In this document: in pieces, positions 53,594 through 60,514 of the stretch
How positions within the stretch are numbered: the stretch's first letter is position 1
Layout: each line of letters begins with the position of its first letter
DNA from: Schlesneria sp. DSM 10557
GTDB taxonomy: Bacteria > Planctomycetota > Planctomycetia > Planctomycetales > Planctomycetaceae
DNA: 64,000 nt
Reading direction: 5' to 3'
Assembly: GCF_041860085.1 (NCBI RefSeq)
Contig: NZ_CP124747.1
Span: 5,541,001 to 5,605,000 of the forward strand
The notes under the pieces: model-generated
Seen by the model: the letters and a program-made list of their open reading frames with translations, nothing else
What the model was told of the DNA's origin: nothing
The model's database searches: none
Position numbers and translations under genes: made by a program

Positions 53594-54661
53594 ATGTTCA
53601 TGGTCAATGAAGCAATGTGTCACACAGCAGTGCCGAACAGGGGTTTGGCATCAGAGGCCGCCGCGCGTTCGGCTGCACCGAAATTATTCTCTGGTCCAGC
53701 GGATGCATTCCAGCTTTTCGCCGAATGGTCGGCCCGGCAGATTTACTGGCGAAGTCCATGGCTGCGCGACCAGATCAATCGCTGGAAGACGAAGTCACAA
53801 CCTGCAGTGCAGTTCGCATCCCGTGCAGAAGTGAGCGACTATCTGAGGTCGATCGGTGTCATCCCGGGATCACTGGTCATGGCGCATACCTCTGTGTCGG
53901 GACTCTCATTCGAGTCGACGGCAGGGGCTGCGAATTCGATCCAGAACTCGTTTCAGGTCGCTCAGGAACTTGTCTCGCTGCTGAAGGAACTCGTCGGTCC
54001 TGCGGGGACGCTGGTGATGCCGACGCATCCGATTTACAAAGCACAAGCAGCATCGCAAGCCAGAACGGGAGCACCACCCGTCTATAACCCCAAGACGACA
54101 CCGTGCGGTGTCGGGTTGGCTAATGAAGTCTTCTGGCGGCAGGCAGGGACTCAGCGGAGCTTGTTTCCTCACAATACCCTCGCCGCCTGCGGACCACTGG
54201 CGGATGAGTTGCTCCGCGACAATCTGACCGAGCACAAGTCGCTGCCGCATGGAGAAGATTCGGGCTATTACCGGTTCTGTCAGCGAGACGGGTTGCTGAT
54301 CAGTGTCGGTGTCCCTCTGGCAAGCTGCTTCACGCTGGTCCATGTCGCCGAGGAATCGCGCGACGTCCATTGGCCGGTGAAGAACTTTTTTGAAGAACGC
54401 GAATACGTTGTTCGTTCACAAGGAGTCGATCGGACCGTAACGATCCGAAAGACTCGTTCCGATTTCATGAAGTTCAGCTTCTGTCTGCGGAAGTTGCGTC
54501 GAGACCTTCTGCGGGAAGGTGTGCTGCACGAGGGCAAAGTCGGTTCTGTGCGGGTTGACTGGGCGTCGTCGGCAGAAATGATCGACTTCATCTCACGTCG
54601 CAACCAGAATTCCACCTATCCCTATTTCGGTACGGGGTTCGTTCCTCGGCCTGCCCCGTAG
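53594..54661 (+). CDS. AAC(3)-fold acyltransferase (aminoglycoside 3-N-acetyltransferase-like)
   Basis: The 355-residue protein has the antibiotic N-acetyltransferase (AAC(3)) fold. Visible blocks are SLVMAHTSVSGLSFE, LVGPAGTLVMPTHP, RSLFPHNTLAACGPLADEL, the active-site-like HGEDSGYYRF and LISVGVPLASCFTLVHVAEE. In this location a drug-resistance role is unlikely; homologues in polysaccharide clusters acylate amino-sugars. The start is supported by AGGAG six bases before ATG 53594. The next gene begins 10 bases later, and an acyl carrier protein ends the locus, so acyl-ACP is a possible donor. About 75 extra N-terminal residues precede the conserved fold. Confidence 0.83.
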   Translation: MFMVNEAMCHTAVPNRGLASEAAARSAAPKLFSGPADAFQLFAEWSARQIYWRSPWLRDQINRWKTKSQPAVQFASRAEVSDYLRSIGVIPGSLVMAHTSVSGLSFESTAGAANSIQNSFQVAQELVSLLKELVGPAGTLVMPTHPIYKAQAASQARTGAPPVYNPKTTPCGVGLANEVFWRQAGTQRSLFPHNTLAACGPLADELLRDNLTEHKSLPHGEDSGYYRFCQRDGLLISVGVPLASCFTLVHVAEESRDVHWPVKNFFEEREYVVRSQGVDRTVTIRKTRSDFMKFSFCLRKLRRDLLREGVLHEGKVGSVRVDWASSAEMIDFISRRNQNSTYPYFGTGFVPRPAP

Positions 54662-54671
54662 GAGCCCCGTC

Positions 54672-55766
54672 ATGTCAGCATCGATCTCCCTGGAAGGTCG
54701 ACAAAAGAAGATCATTCCGGGGCGAGCCCTGTACGTGGCCGCCAACGGTGATCTGTATCTCTGTCGTGGTTGCCAGATTTATCGCTCGTGCGACCGGGGA
54801 CAGACGTGGCTGCTGGATTGCTACGTCCCCTCGTTTGGCTGGAAGCATCATTGCTCGCGAGTGCGGGTGCTCGCACGATTACTGCGCTGGTACATCGCGG
54901 CCCTGCATGTGCTGCCGGACGGAAGCCGACTGGCGATTGCGCGGGACGGGATCTACCGTGCCGCGGCGGGTGAACAGCAGATGACGCGTGTCTTTAAAGT
55001 CGAGCGGGGTTCTCGCCCGTTGAACTTTTCCGTTGATGGCTCACGGGTTCTGTTCGGGGAATACGGGAGTGGCCTTGAGAATTCTGAAGTACTGATCTAT
55101 GTCTCGGAAGATTCAGGTCAAAGCTTTCAAGCAGGCTTCCGCTTTTCACAGGGGGACATCCGGCACGTGCATCACGTCATGGTGGACCCGTTCGACGGGA
55201 ACTATTGGGTTCTGGTGGGTGATTTCGGCAGGCAGACCGGTGTCGGTGTTCTTTCGCGTGATCTGAAGCACCTGGAATGGCTCGGACGTGGCACACAGCG
55301 GTATCGGGCCGTCTCGGCGCTGATTGATCGCGATGGCCTGACGTACGGCACGGATTCGGATCGAGATCACAATTTCATCGTCCGGCTCGATCGAAAGACG
55401 GGACGGATCGAGGAACTGCTTCAAGTGGAAGGGAGCTCACTTTACGCGGCCCAGTTCGGTTCACTGAGGCTGATCTCGACCGCGGTGGAACCAAATCCAT
55501 ATTGCCGTTCCCGTGAATGTTGTCTATATGGAAGCACCGAGGGGGGCGACTGGCAGCGGCTGGCCGCTCACCGGAAGGACGTGTTAAGCCCGGTCTATTT
55601 TCAGTTCGGAGCACTCGTACTTCCCTATACCCAGCAAACCAGGGATGGACAGTCACCGTCAGAAAGCGACTTGATGTACAGCGGTCAGGCCGTCACCGGA
55701 CTCGATGGCCGCGTAGCCCTGATCCACGGAAACAGGGAGCCTGGCAACGTGGCCCGGGCAGCCTGA
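54672..55766 (+). CDS. BNR/sialidase-like beta-propeller protein of the polysaccharide locus
   Basis: The 364-residue protein shows repeated Asp-box-like turns and propeller strands: SCDRGQTWLLDCY, VSEDSGQSFQAGF and STEGGDWQRLAA, each in the SxDxGxTW pattern. No signal peptide is seen and no sialidase catalytic residues are recognisable, so a propeller binding or structural role is as likely as hydrolysis. The start ATG is 10 bases after the AAC(3)-like stop; the Shine-Dalgarno AGGAG overlaps that stop (TAGGAG), which implies coupling. It is Cys-richer than neighbours. A 6-bp hairpin (55778-55797) follows its stop by 11 bases. Confidence 0.75.
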   Translation: MSASISLEGRQKKIIPGRALYVAANGDLYLCRGCQIYRSCDRGQTWLLDCYVPSFGWKHHCSRVRVLARLLRWYIAALHVLPDGSRLAIARDGIYRAAAGEQQMTRVFKVERGSRPLNFSVDGSRVLFGEYGSGLENSEVLIYVSEDSGQSFQAGFRFSQGDIRHVHHVMVDPFDGNYWVLVGDFGRQTGVGVLSRDLKHLEWLGRGTQRYRAVSALIDRDGLTYGTDSDRDHNFIVRLDRKTGRIEELLQVEGSSLYAAQFGSLRLISTAVEPNPYCRSRECCLYGSTEGGDWQRLAAHRKDVLSPVYFQFGALVLPYTQQTRDGQSPSESDLMYSGQAVTGLDGRVALIHGNREPGNVARAA

Positions 55767-55777
55767 GCTGATTCACC

Positions 55778-55797
55778 CCGCAGTCGGATTTCTGCGG
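55778..55797 (+). repeat. Hairpin between the BNR-like gene and the acyl carrier gene
   Basis: CCGCAG (55778-55783) pairs perfectly with CTGCGG (55792-55797) around an 8-base loop. It starts 11 bases after the BNR stop and ends 27 bases before the acyl carrier ATG. No T-run follows, so read-through is expected. Confidence 0.4.
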
Positions 55798-55824
55798 CAG
55801 ACTGTTCTAATGGAGGAGAGATCC

Positions 55825-56094
55825 ATGTCCACAGCCAACACCAGTTCCGTCGCAGAAAAGTTCACCGAAAGCGAAGTCATCGGACTGGTTGCCGAAGCTC
55901 TCGACGTTCCGGCTTCCACGCTGAACTCCGCCAGTAAGGCGGTCGACGTTCCTGAATGGGATTCGATGGGGATCCTGGGGATTCTGTCAGTGCTGGATCG
56001 TGAAGGGATCAAGTGCGACATCGGGAACACCGAATCGCTGCAGTCGATCGCGGGAATTCTGGAAACATGCCGCAGTGCGGGACGTCTGAAATAG
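55825..56094 (+). CDS. Acyl carrier protein-like phosphopantetheine protein
   Basis: This small protein (89 residues) is an acyl or peptidyl carrier type. The phosphopantetheine site is Ser47 in EWDSMGIL, the usual DS(L/M) motif, set in a predicted four-helix pattern with an acidic middle. I start at ATG 55825 because GGAGGAGAG sits just upstream; an ATG at 55810 would overlap that site. It is the last gene of the polysaccharide locus. No ketosynthase, acyl-activating ligase or transferase of a fatty-acid pathway is adjacent, so it may be charged in trans and supply an acyl group to the AAC(3)-like enzyme. Confidence 0.85.
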   Translation: MSTANTSSVAEKFTESEVIGLVAEALDVPASTLNSASKAVDVPEWDSMGILGILSVLDREGIKCDIGNTESLQSIAGILETCRSAGRLK

Positions 56095-56151
56095 TTCGGA
56101 ACCGCGCGGCCGCATGACTGAGTGCCCGACGATTATTTGAGTGCCGTCGCT

Positions 56152-56294
56152 TCAGTCGGGGTGAACATTTAGCGTTTCCTTGGTGACTTTTTTGTATTCG
56201 CCGAGCGTGAGATTGATCTTTCGATGCTTGAGAACCTGGTTACGCCAGAACAGGTAACAGCGTCGGTCAGATGTCGCACAACCAATGCATTCTG
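56152..56294 (-). pseudogene. Coding-looking tail without a start, downstream of the UPF0261 gene
   Basis: On the minus strand, in a register different from UPF0261, the sequence past its stop reads through VTECIGCATSDRRCYLFW and then RNQVLKHRKINLTLGEYKKV to a TGA at 56152-56154. Codons favour G or C at third positions, as in real genes, and the composition looks natural. No ATG, GTG or TTG opens this frame within the intergenic part. It may be the remnant of a gene whose 5' part was lost, or a chance open frame. I do not recognise the family. Confidence 0.3.
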
Positions 56295-57506
56295 TTACCG
56301 AATGAGCTCCAGTAACTTCCTCGCTGCGGCTTCGGCGAATTCGGGGTCGTTAATGTGGTGGTCCAGTTCCATCAGTTCTACCGCACCATGCGTCGAGCGA
56401 ATTCCGTCGAGCAGTGCCTGACGTGCTTCCGGATAGTCGAAAGGTTTATCCGTCTGATCAATGGCCGAGACTCCCTTTCGTGGAAACAGGATTGCTGTGG
56501 GGCCCTTTGCGGCTGCGGCCTTTCTTCCGAGTTCTGCTCCCAGTTGGAGGTTCTCGTCCACAGTCGTTCGCATCAGCGTAACGGTGGTATTGTGCTCGTA
56601 GAATTGTCGATTCTTGAACTGGTCTGGAACGGTGTTTCTGGGGCCGAAGTTCACCATGTCGAGAGCCCCCACCGAGATGACTTGTGGCACACCTCGTCGA
56701 CCGGCTGCTGTGAGACGCGTCGGACCCGCAGTCAATGTTCCCCCGACAAGTTCATCCGCCAGTTCGGTGGTGGTGATATCCAGAACTCCTGCGAACAGTC
56801 CGTCAGCGATCAGTCCTTCCATGGCTTCCCCGCCGGTCCCGGTGGCGTGAAACACCAGGACCTCGTATCCCGCCCCCTCAAGAATCTGCCGCGCCCGTTC
56901 CACGCAGGGCGTCGTTACCCCAAACATGGTCGCTGCAATCAGCGGACGATCGACTGCTGGTGACGTCTCGATCACAGAGGCGTCGCGCCGGACCATGCCC
57001 GCCATGGCATGCGCAGCGTTGGTCAGAATGACGCGGCTGATTCTGTTGATGCCAGCGATATCGACGACCGCATTCATCATCAGGATGTCTTTACTCCCCA
57101 CGTACGGGCGCGTCTGTCCTGAAGCGAGTGTGCTGATCATCAGCTTGGGAACCCCCAGCGGCAGGGCCCGCATCGCTGACGTTCCGATGCTGGTCCCGGC
57201 AGATCCCCCCAGGGACATGATCCCGTCGACTTCTCCACGTGTATGGGCTTCCCGTATCAGCCGAGTGGCCCCCAGCGCCGCCAGTGAGACCGCCTTGCCG
57301 CGGTCTCCTTCCAGACGGACGTTATCCAGCAACCACTCCGCAGCCTGAAACACCTCGTGCCGTGAAATGTCGGCGGCGATGACGGGCTCACCCAGGCAGC
57401 CCGTGTCCACGATGCAGGTGGGGATCGCGAGCTGGTGAAGTAAATCGCGAAGGAAACCGACTTCAGCCCCCTTGGTATCCAGCGTTCCCAGAAGATATAC
57501 GGTCAT
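56295..57506 (-). CDS. UPF0261 / Tm-1-like ATP-binding domain protein
   Basis: The 403-residue protein matches UPF0261. It has the N-terminal MTVYLLGTLDTKGAEVGFLRD block, then SLGGSAGTSIGT, which fits a nucleotide-binding turn, PKLMISTLASG, and VFHATGTGGEAMEGL with the C-terminal GVSAIDQ. Homology to the ATP-binding N-terminal part of the plant resistance protein Tm-1 is established for the family; the enzymatic reaction is not. Family members are often paired with a TIM-barrel phosphoenolpyruvate-hydrolase-like gene, which is absent here. ATG 57506 has GAGGAAA eight to fourteen bases before it; the longer open frame to 57650 is not needed. Confidence 0.9.
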   Translation of the reverse strand: MTVYLLGTLDTKGAEVGFLRDLLHQLAIPTCIVDTGCLGEPVIAADISRHEVFQAAEWLLDNVRLEGDRGKAVSLAALGATRLIREAHTRGEVDGIMSLGGSAGTSIGTSAMRALPLGVPKLMISTLASGQTRPYVGSKDILMMNAVVDIAGINRISRVILTNAAHAMAGMVRRDASVIETSPAVDRPLIAATMFGVTTPCVERARQILEGAGYEVLVFHATGTGGEAMEGLIADGLFAGVLDITTTELADELVGGTLTAGPTRLTAAGRRGVPQVISVGALDMVNFGPRNTVPDQFKNRQFYEHNTTVTLMRTTVDENLQLGAELGRKAAAAKGPTAILFPRKGVSAIDQTDKPFDYPEARQALLDGIRSTHGAVELMELDHHINDPEFAEAAARKLLELIR

Positions 57507-57708
57507 CGAATTTCCTCGACTGCAGGAAGCGGACAGGCAGAGACTCGTTCGGGATCTGACCAGATCGGATACACGGCCTGTTACCTTGAAGCCATGGACT
57601 GGTGACACCGCGAATACGAAATTGCTGTACCTTCGCACTGACTGTAACACAGGCCGGGCGTGAGCCGAATTTTCTTACATCGCGGGAACGTGAGCCGGAA
57701 CCACCGTC

Positions 57709-58899
57709 TTATTGCCCCCGGTTGAGGTACAGTTTGACATTTTGAGTCGCACGCCCTCCGGCAAGAAGATCCAGCTTGCCGTCCCCGTTGAAATCGGCAA
57801 TCAGAGCATCCTCCACGGCGATGCCGCCATTGTCGATCACGTGTCGTGTCCACCTCTGTGAGGAAGGATCGTCTTGCGAGAAGACGTACAGCCCGGGACC
57901 CTTAATCTCACCTGTTCCCGGTTCACGGAAGCCGACCAGGATTTCATCCCCGCCGTCCCCGTCCAGGTCCGCGGTCCAGACGGCGTGCCCCTGTTTCAGC
58001 TCGGATTCGATGACCCGTCGTTCCAGGGGAAACTGACCTGATTTCGATTCGGTGTAGACTGCGACGCTGGTTCCGTGCATGGGCTCGACGGTCGCGACGA
58101 AACTCTTTCCCTGCTTTGTCTTCCCCAGCTTAATTTCTCCGGCCCCACGAAGTTCCGGTTTTGGTGATTCGGCCCCGCTGCCAATCCGCCGTTTCAAAAA
58201 GGCGTTTCCGGGACGGTGGATCACGAACAGGCCTTCTTCACTGGCGGTCAACGTATCTTGTGTGCCATCACCGTCCCAGTCGGCGTGTGTGTGACCGTGG
58301 ACGCGATTCAGTGTCTCGTCAATCGGCGTCCCGATCCAGCGATCCATCTTCGGGTCCTTGGGAATTGAGAAGGCAAGCAGACGCACCCCTTCGTTCCCGT
58401 CGATACTGCGGTTTAGCGGCGACACCACCAGTTGCGGCTGACCTTCACCCAGAACATCCGCGAAGCTCATCCGGTGCGTGCTTTTCTCGTGGGCGATCAG
58501 GTGGACGGTCCAGGGATCTTCAGGTTTTTCGCCACGAGTCACCCACTGAATACTCCCCGTATTCGTCTTGATCCAACCCGCGCCCAAGGCGAAATCGATC
58601 TTGCCGTCGCCGTCGACATCGTGGACGGCGATGCAGACATTGTCCATTTCGGTCTGGTTATCGAGAATGACGTGCTTTTTCCAGGTCGGTGCTTCATACC
58701 ACTGGAGTCGGTTCTCACTGACCGCCACGATGTCGAGCTTGCCGTCTCCGTTAACGTCGGCTTTGGTAACGGCGTAACAGACGGCGCCAATCCTCGGATC
58801 GATGGTCTGCGCCGTGAACTTGGGACAACCGGCCAGAGCTGGCTGAATCAAGGTCAGGATGGAAGTGAAGAACGCGGCCATCGAGTAGCAGAGACGCAT
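57709..58899 (-). CDS. Secreted FG-GAP/VCBS-repeat protein
   Basis: The 396-residue protein has a signal peptide (YSMAAFFTSILTLIQPALAG) and at least five VCBS-type calcium-loop repeats: DVNGDGKLDIVA, DVDGDGKIDFAL, DWDGDGTQDTLT, DLDGDGGDEIL and DFNGDGKLDLLAG. These propellers bind ligands or ions outside the cytoplasm. No enzyme motif is seen. AAGGTG sits ahead of the ATG at 58899. The gene lies 89 bases past the stop of the DUF1552 gene on the same strand, but a strong inverted repeat (58948-58978) separates them, so it is probably transcribed on its own. Confidence 0.88.
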   Translation of the reverse strand: MRLCYSMAAFFTSILTLIQPALAGCPKFTAQTIDPRIGAVCYAVTKADVNGDGKLDIVAVSENRLQWYEAPTWKKHVILDNQTEMDNVCIAVHDVDGDGKIDFALGAGWIKTNTGSIQWVTRGEKPEDPWTVHLIAHEKSTHRMSFADVLGEGQPQLVVSPLNRSIDGNEGVRLLAFSIPKDPKMDRWIGTPIDETLNRVHGHTHADWDGDGTQDTLTASEEGLFVIHRPGNAFLKRRIGSGAESPKPELRGAGEIKLGKTKQGKSFVATVEPMHGTSVAVYTESKSGQFPLERRVIESELKQGHAVWTADLDGDGGDEILVGFREPGTGEIKGPGLYVFSQDDPSSQRWTRHVIDNGGIAVEDALIADFNGDGKLDLLAGGRATQNVKLYLNRGQ

Positions 58900-58947
58900 G
58901 AATACACCTTCGTGAACGATGCAATGAGATCGGCATCAGTCAGAAAT

Positions 58948-58978
58948 TGAGCGTGGAATGGAATCCATTCCACGCTCA
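58948..58978 (-). terminator. Perfect 31-base single-centre palindrome after DUF1552
   Basis: TGAGCGTGGAATGGA (58948-58962), one A, then TCCATTCCACGCTCA (58964-58978): all 15 pairs match. It begins 10 bases past the DUF1552 stop on the minus strand and is followed there by ATTTCT. It is the longest perfect inverted repeat I found in the window, and a likely terminator of the DUF1592-DUF1552 operon with a weak T-tract. Confidence 0.65.
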
Positions 58979-58988
58979 GGCCGGCAGA

Positions 58989-60311
58989 TTACACCTCGGG
59001 CAATGCTTCAGTCGCATCGCCAAACTTGTCGAGGTTCACACCCATCTTGTTCATCATCGAGAGATACAGGCGGCACATCTGTCTGTTCGATTGCTCACGA
59101 TAATCGAGGACTTTTCCAGTCTTGATCTGGCCGCCGCCCCGTCCCACCATCACGACAGGCAACTGAGTTGCGTCGTGGCTGCCGCTCATCATGCTCGAGC
59201 AGAACATCAGCATGGTGTTATCCAGCGCCGTTCGCTCCCCTTCCTGAATCGCGTCGAGTCGCCTTGCGATGTAAGCCACCTGCTCGACGAAGAACTGATT
59301 GACCTTCAACCAGTCTGGTGTGTCCGAGTGTGACAACAAGTGATGGATCATGTAGTCGACGTTGAGGTGCGGGAACCGCAGCGAAGAATGATCGTTATTC
59401 AGCTTCAGCGTGCAGATTCGTGTGGTGTCGGTCTGGAAGCCGAGCACCATGATGTCACACATCAGCCGCATGTGTTCGGCGATATTCTGCGGAATCCCTT
59501 CGGGCGGACGAGGCATGTTGGGCTTGTCGAGCGTAGGACGCCAGCCCTGAAGTTCACCCAGCTTTCCGGCGTTCTCGATGCGCTGTTCGACATCCCGGAC
59601 TGAATCGAGGTATTCATCCAGTTTGCGCTGGTCTGCGGTACTGATCGATCGACGAATTTGCCGGGCGTCAGAAAGGACCGCATCCAGAACACTCTTGTCC
59701 CCGCGCTGAACTTCGTCCTTGAACAGACGATCGAAGGCGAGCGACGGATACAACTCCAGCGGCGTAGGTGTGGTTGGTGAGCTCCACGAAATGTGAGAGC
59801 TGTAGATCATCGAGTAGTTTTTATGGACAGATGGGTTCGCCGCCTCGCAGCCCAGCACCAGGCTTGGCACTTTGGTAGTGCGACCGTAGGTCTGTGCCAG
59901 TAACTGGTCGACGCTGGTTCCTGAATGAATCTCGCCCCCCGCGGCAAGGGGAGCTCCGGACAACAGGTTGCCCGTCTGCGAACTGTGAATGTTCCCTTTC
60001 AGAGCCTGTTCGTTGTAAAGACCGCGAATGAAGAGTGTCTTATCGCGGAAATCATTCAGTGGTGCGAGCACCTGGCCTAACTCGAGTCCCCCCGGTGTTT
60101 CCTTGGCCCACCACTCCCTGGCGTGAAAGCCGTTTCCCGCAAACAGCACGGCGAGCCGGACGGGAGGTTGACTTCCCTTCTCGCTGCCCCGTGTTTCGTC
60201 ACCCCAAACCTTGAGTGATTCCATCCAGGGGAGAGCCATCGTGACTCCCAGCCCCCTCAGGAATGCGCGTCGGTTGAATGGATGCGAGACGGGCGACATG
60301 TCACGGCGCAT
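58989..60311 (-). CDS. DUF1552 family Tat-exported protein
   Basis: The 440-residue protein starts at ATG 60311, with GAAGGAA upstream; a TTG at 60329 is unlikely. The leader has a twin arginine at residues 14-15 in FNRRAFLRGLG, followed by a hydrophobic stretch ALPWMESL. The mature part carries the DUF1552 pattern: RLAVLFAGNGFH, LFIRGLYNEQA, the NLLSGAPLAAGGEIHSG block, VPSLVLGCE, LDNTMLMFCSSMMSGSHD and the C-terminal GKVLDYREQSNRQM. The fold is related to DUF1501/sulfatase-like proteins; the substrate is unknown. It follows the DUF1592 gene by 203 bases on the same strand, a pairing frequent in planctomycetes. Confidence 0.92.
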   Translation of the reverse strand: MRRDMSPVSHPFNRRAFLRGLGVTMALPWMESLKVWGDETRGSEKGSQPPVRLAVLFAGNGFHAREWWAKETPGGLELGQVLAPLNDFRDKTLFIRGLYNEQALKGNIHSSQTGNLLSGAPLAAGGEIHSGTSVDQLLAQTYGRTTKVPSLVLGCEAANPSVHKNYSMIYSSHISWSSPTTPTPLELYPSLAFDRLFKDEVQRGDKSVLDAVLSDARQIRRSISTADQRKLDEYLDSVRDVEQRIENAGKLGELQGWRPTLDKPNMPRPPEGIPQNIAEHMRLMCDIMVLGFQTDTTRICTLKLNNDHSSLRFPHLNVDYMIHHLLSHSDTPDWLKVNQFFVEQVAYIARRLDAIQEGERTALDNTMLMFCSSMMSGSHDATQLPVVMVGRGGGQIKTGKVLDYREQSNRQMCRLYLSMMNKMGVNLDKFGDATEALPEV

Positions 60312-60514
60312 GGCAAGGTTCCTTCGCAATTCGTTTTCAGATTGGTGAGGTCATCAACGTCAGAAAGTAAGGGGCAAAGTGAGCGGGTAATAGCGATCCT
60401 GGTATGGCATTGGCGCCCGGTTTCTTCACATTTGCAGCCCTGCTAGGGGATGCGGCGGGCACTCTTGCCGACGAATTCAAGTACACGAACAGCGTTCCGT
60501 TGTAGAGCTGTATT

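Noticed and set aside
53594..54661. Aminoglycoside resistance gene
   Set aside because: The fold is AAC(3)-like, but the polysaccharide operon and the acyl carrier neighbour point to glycan acylation.
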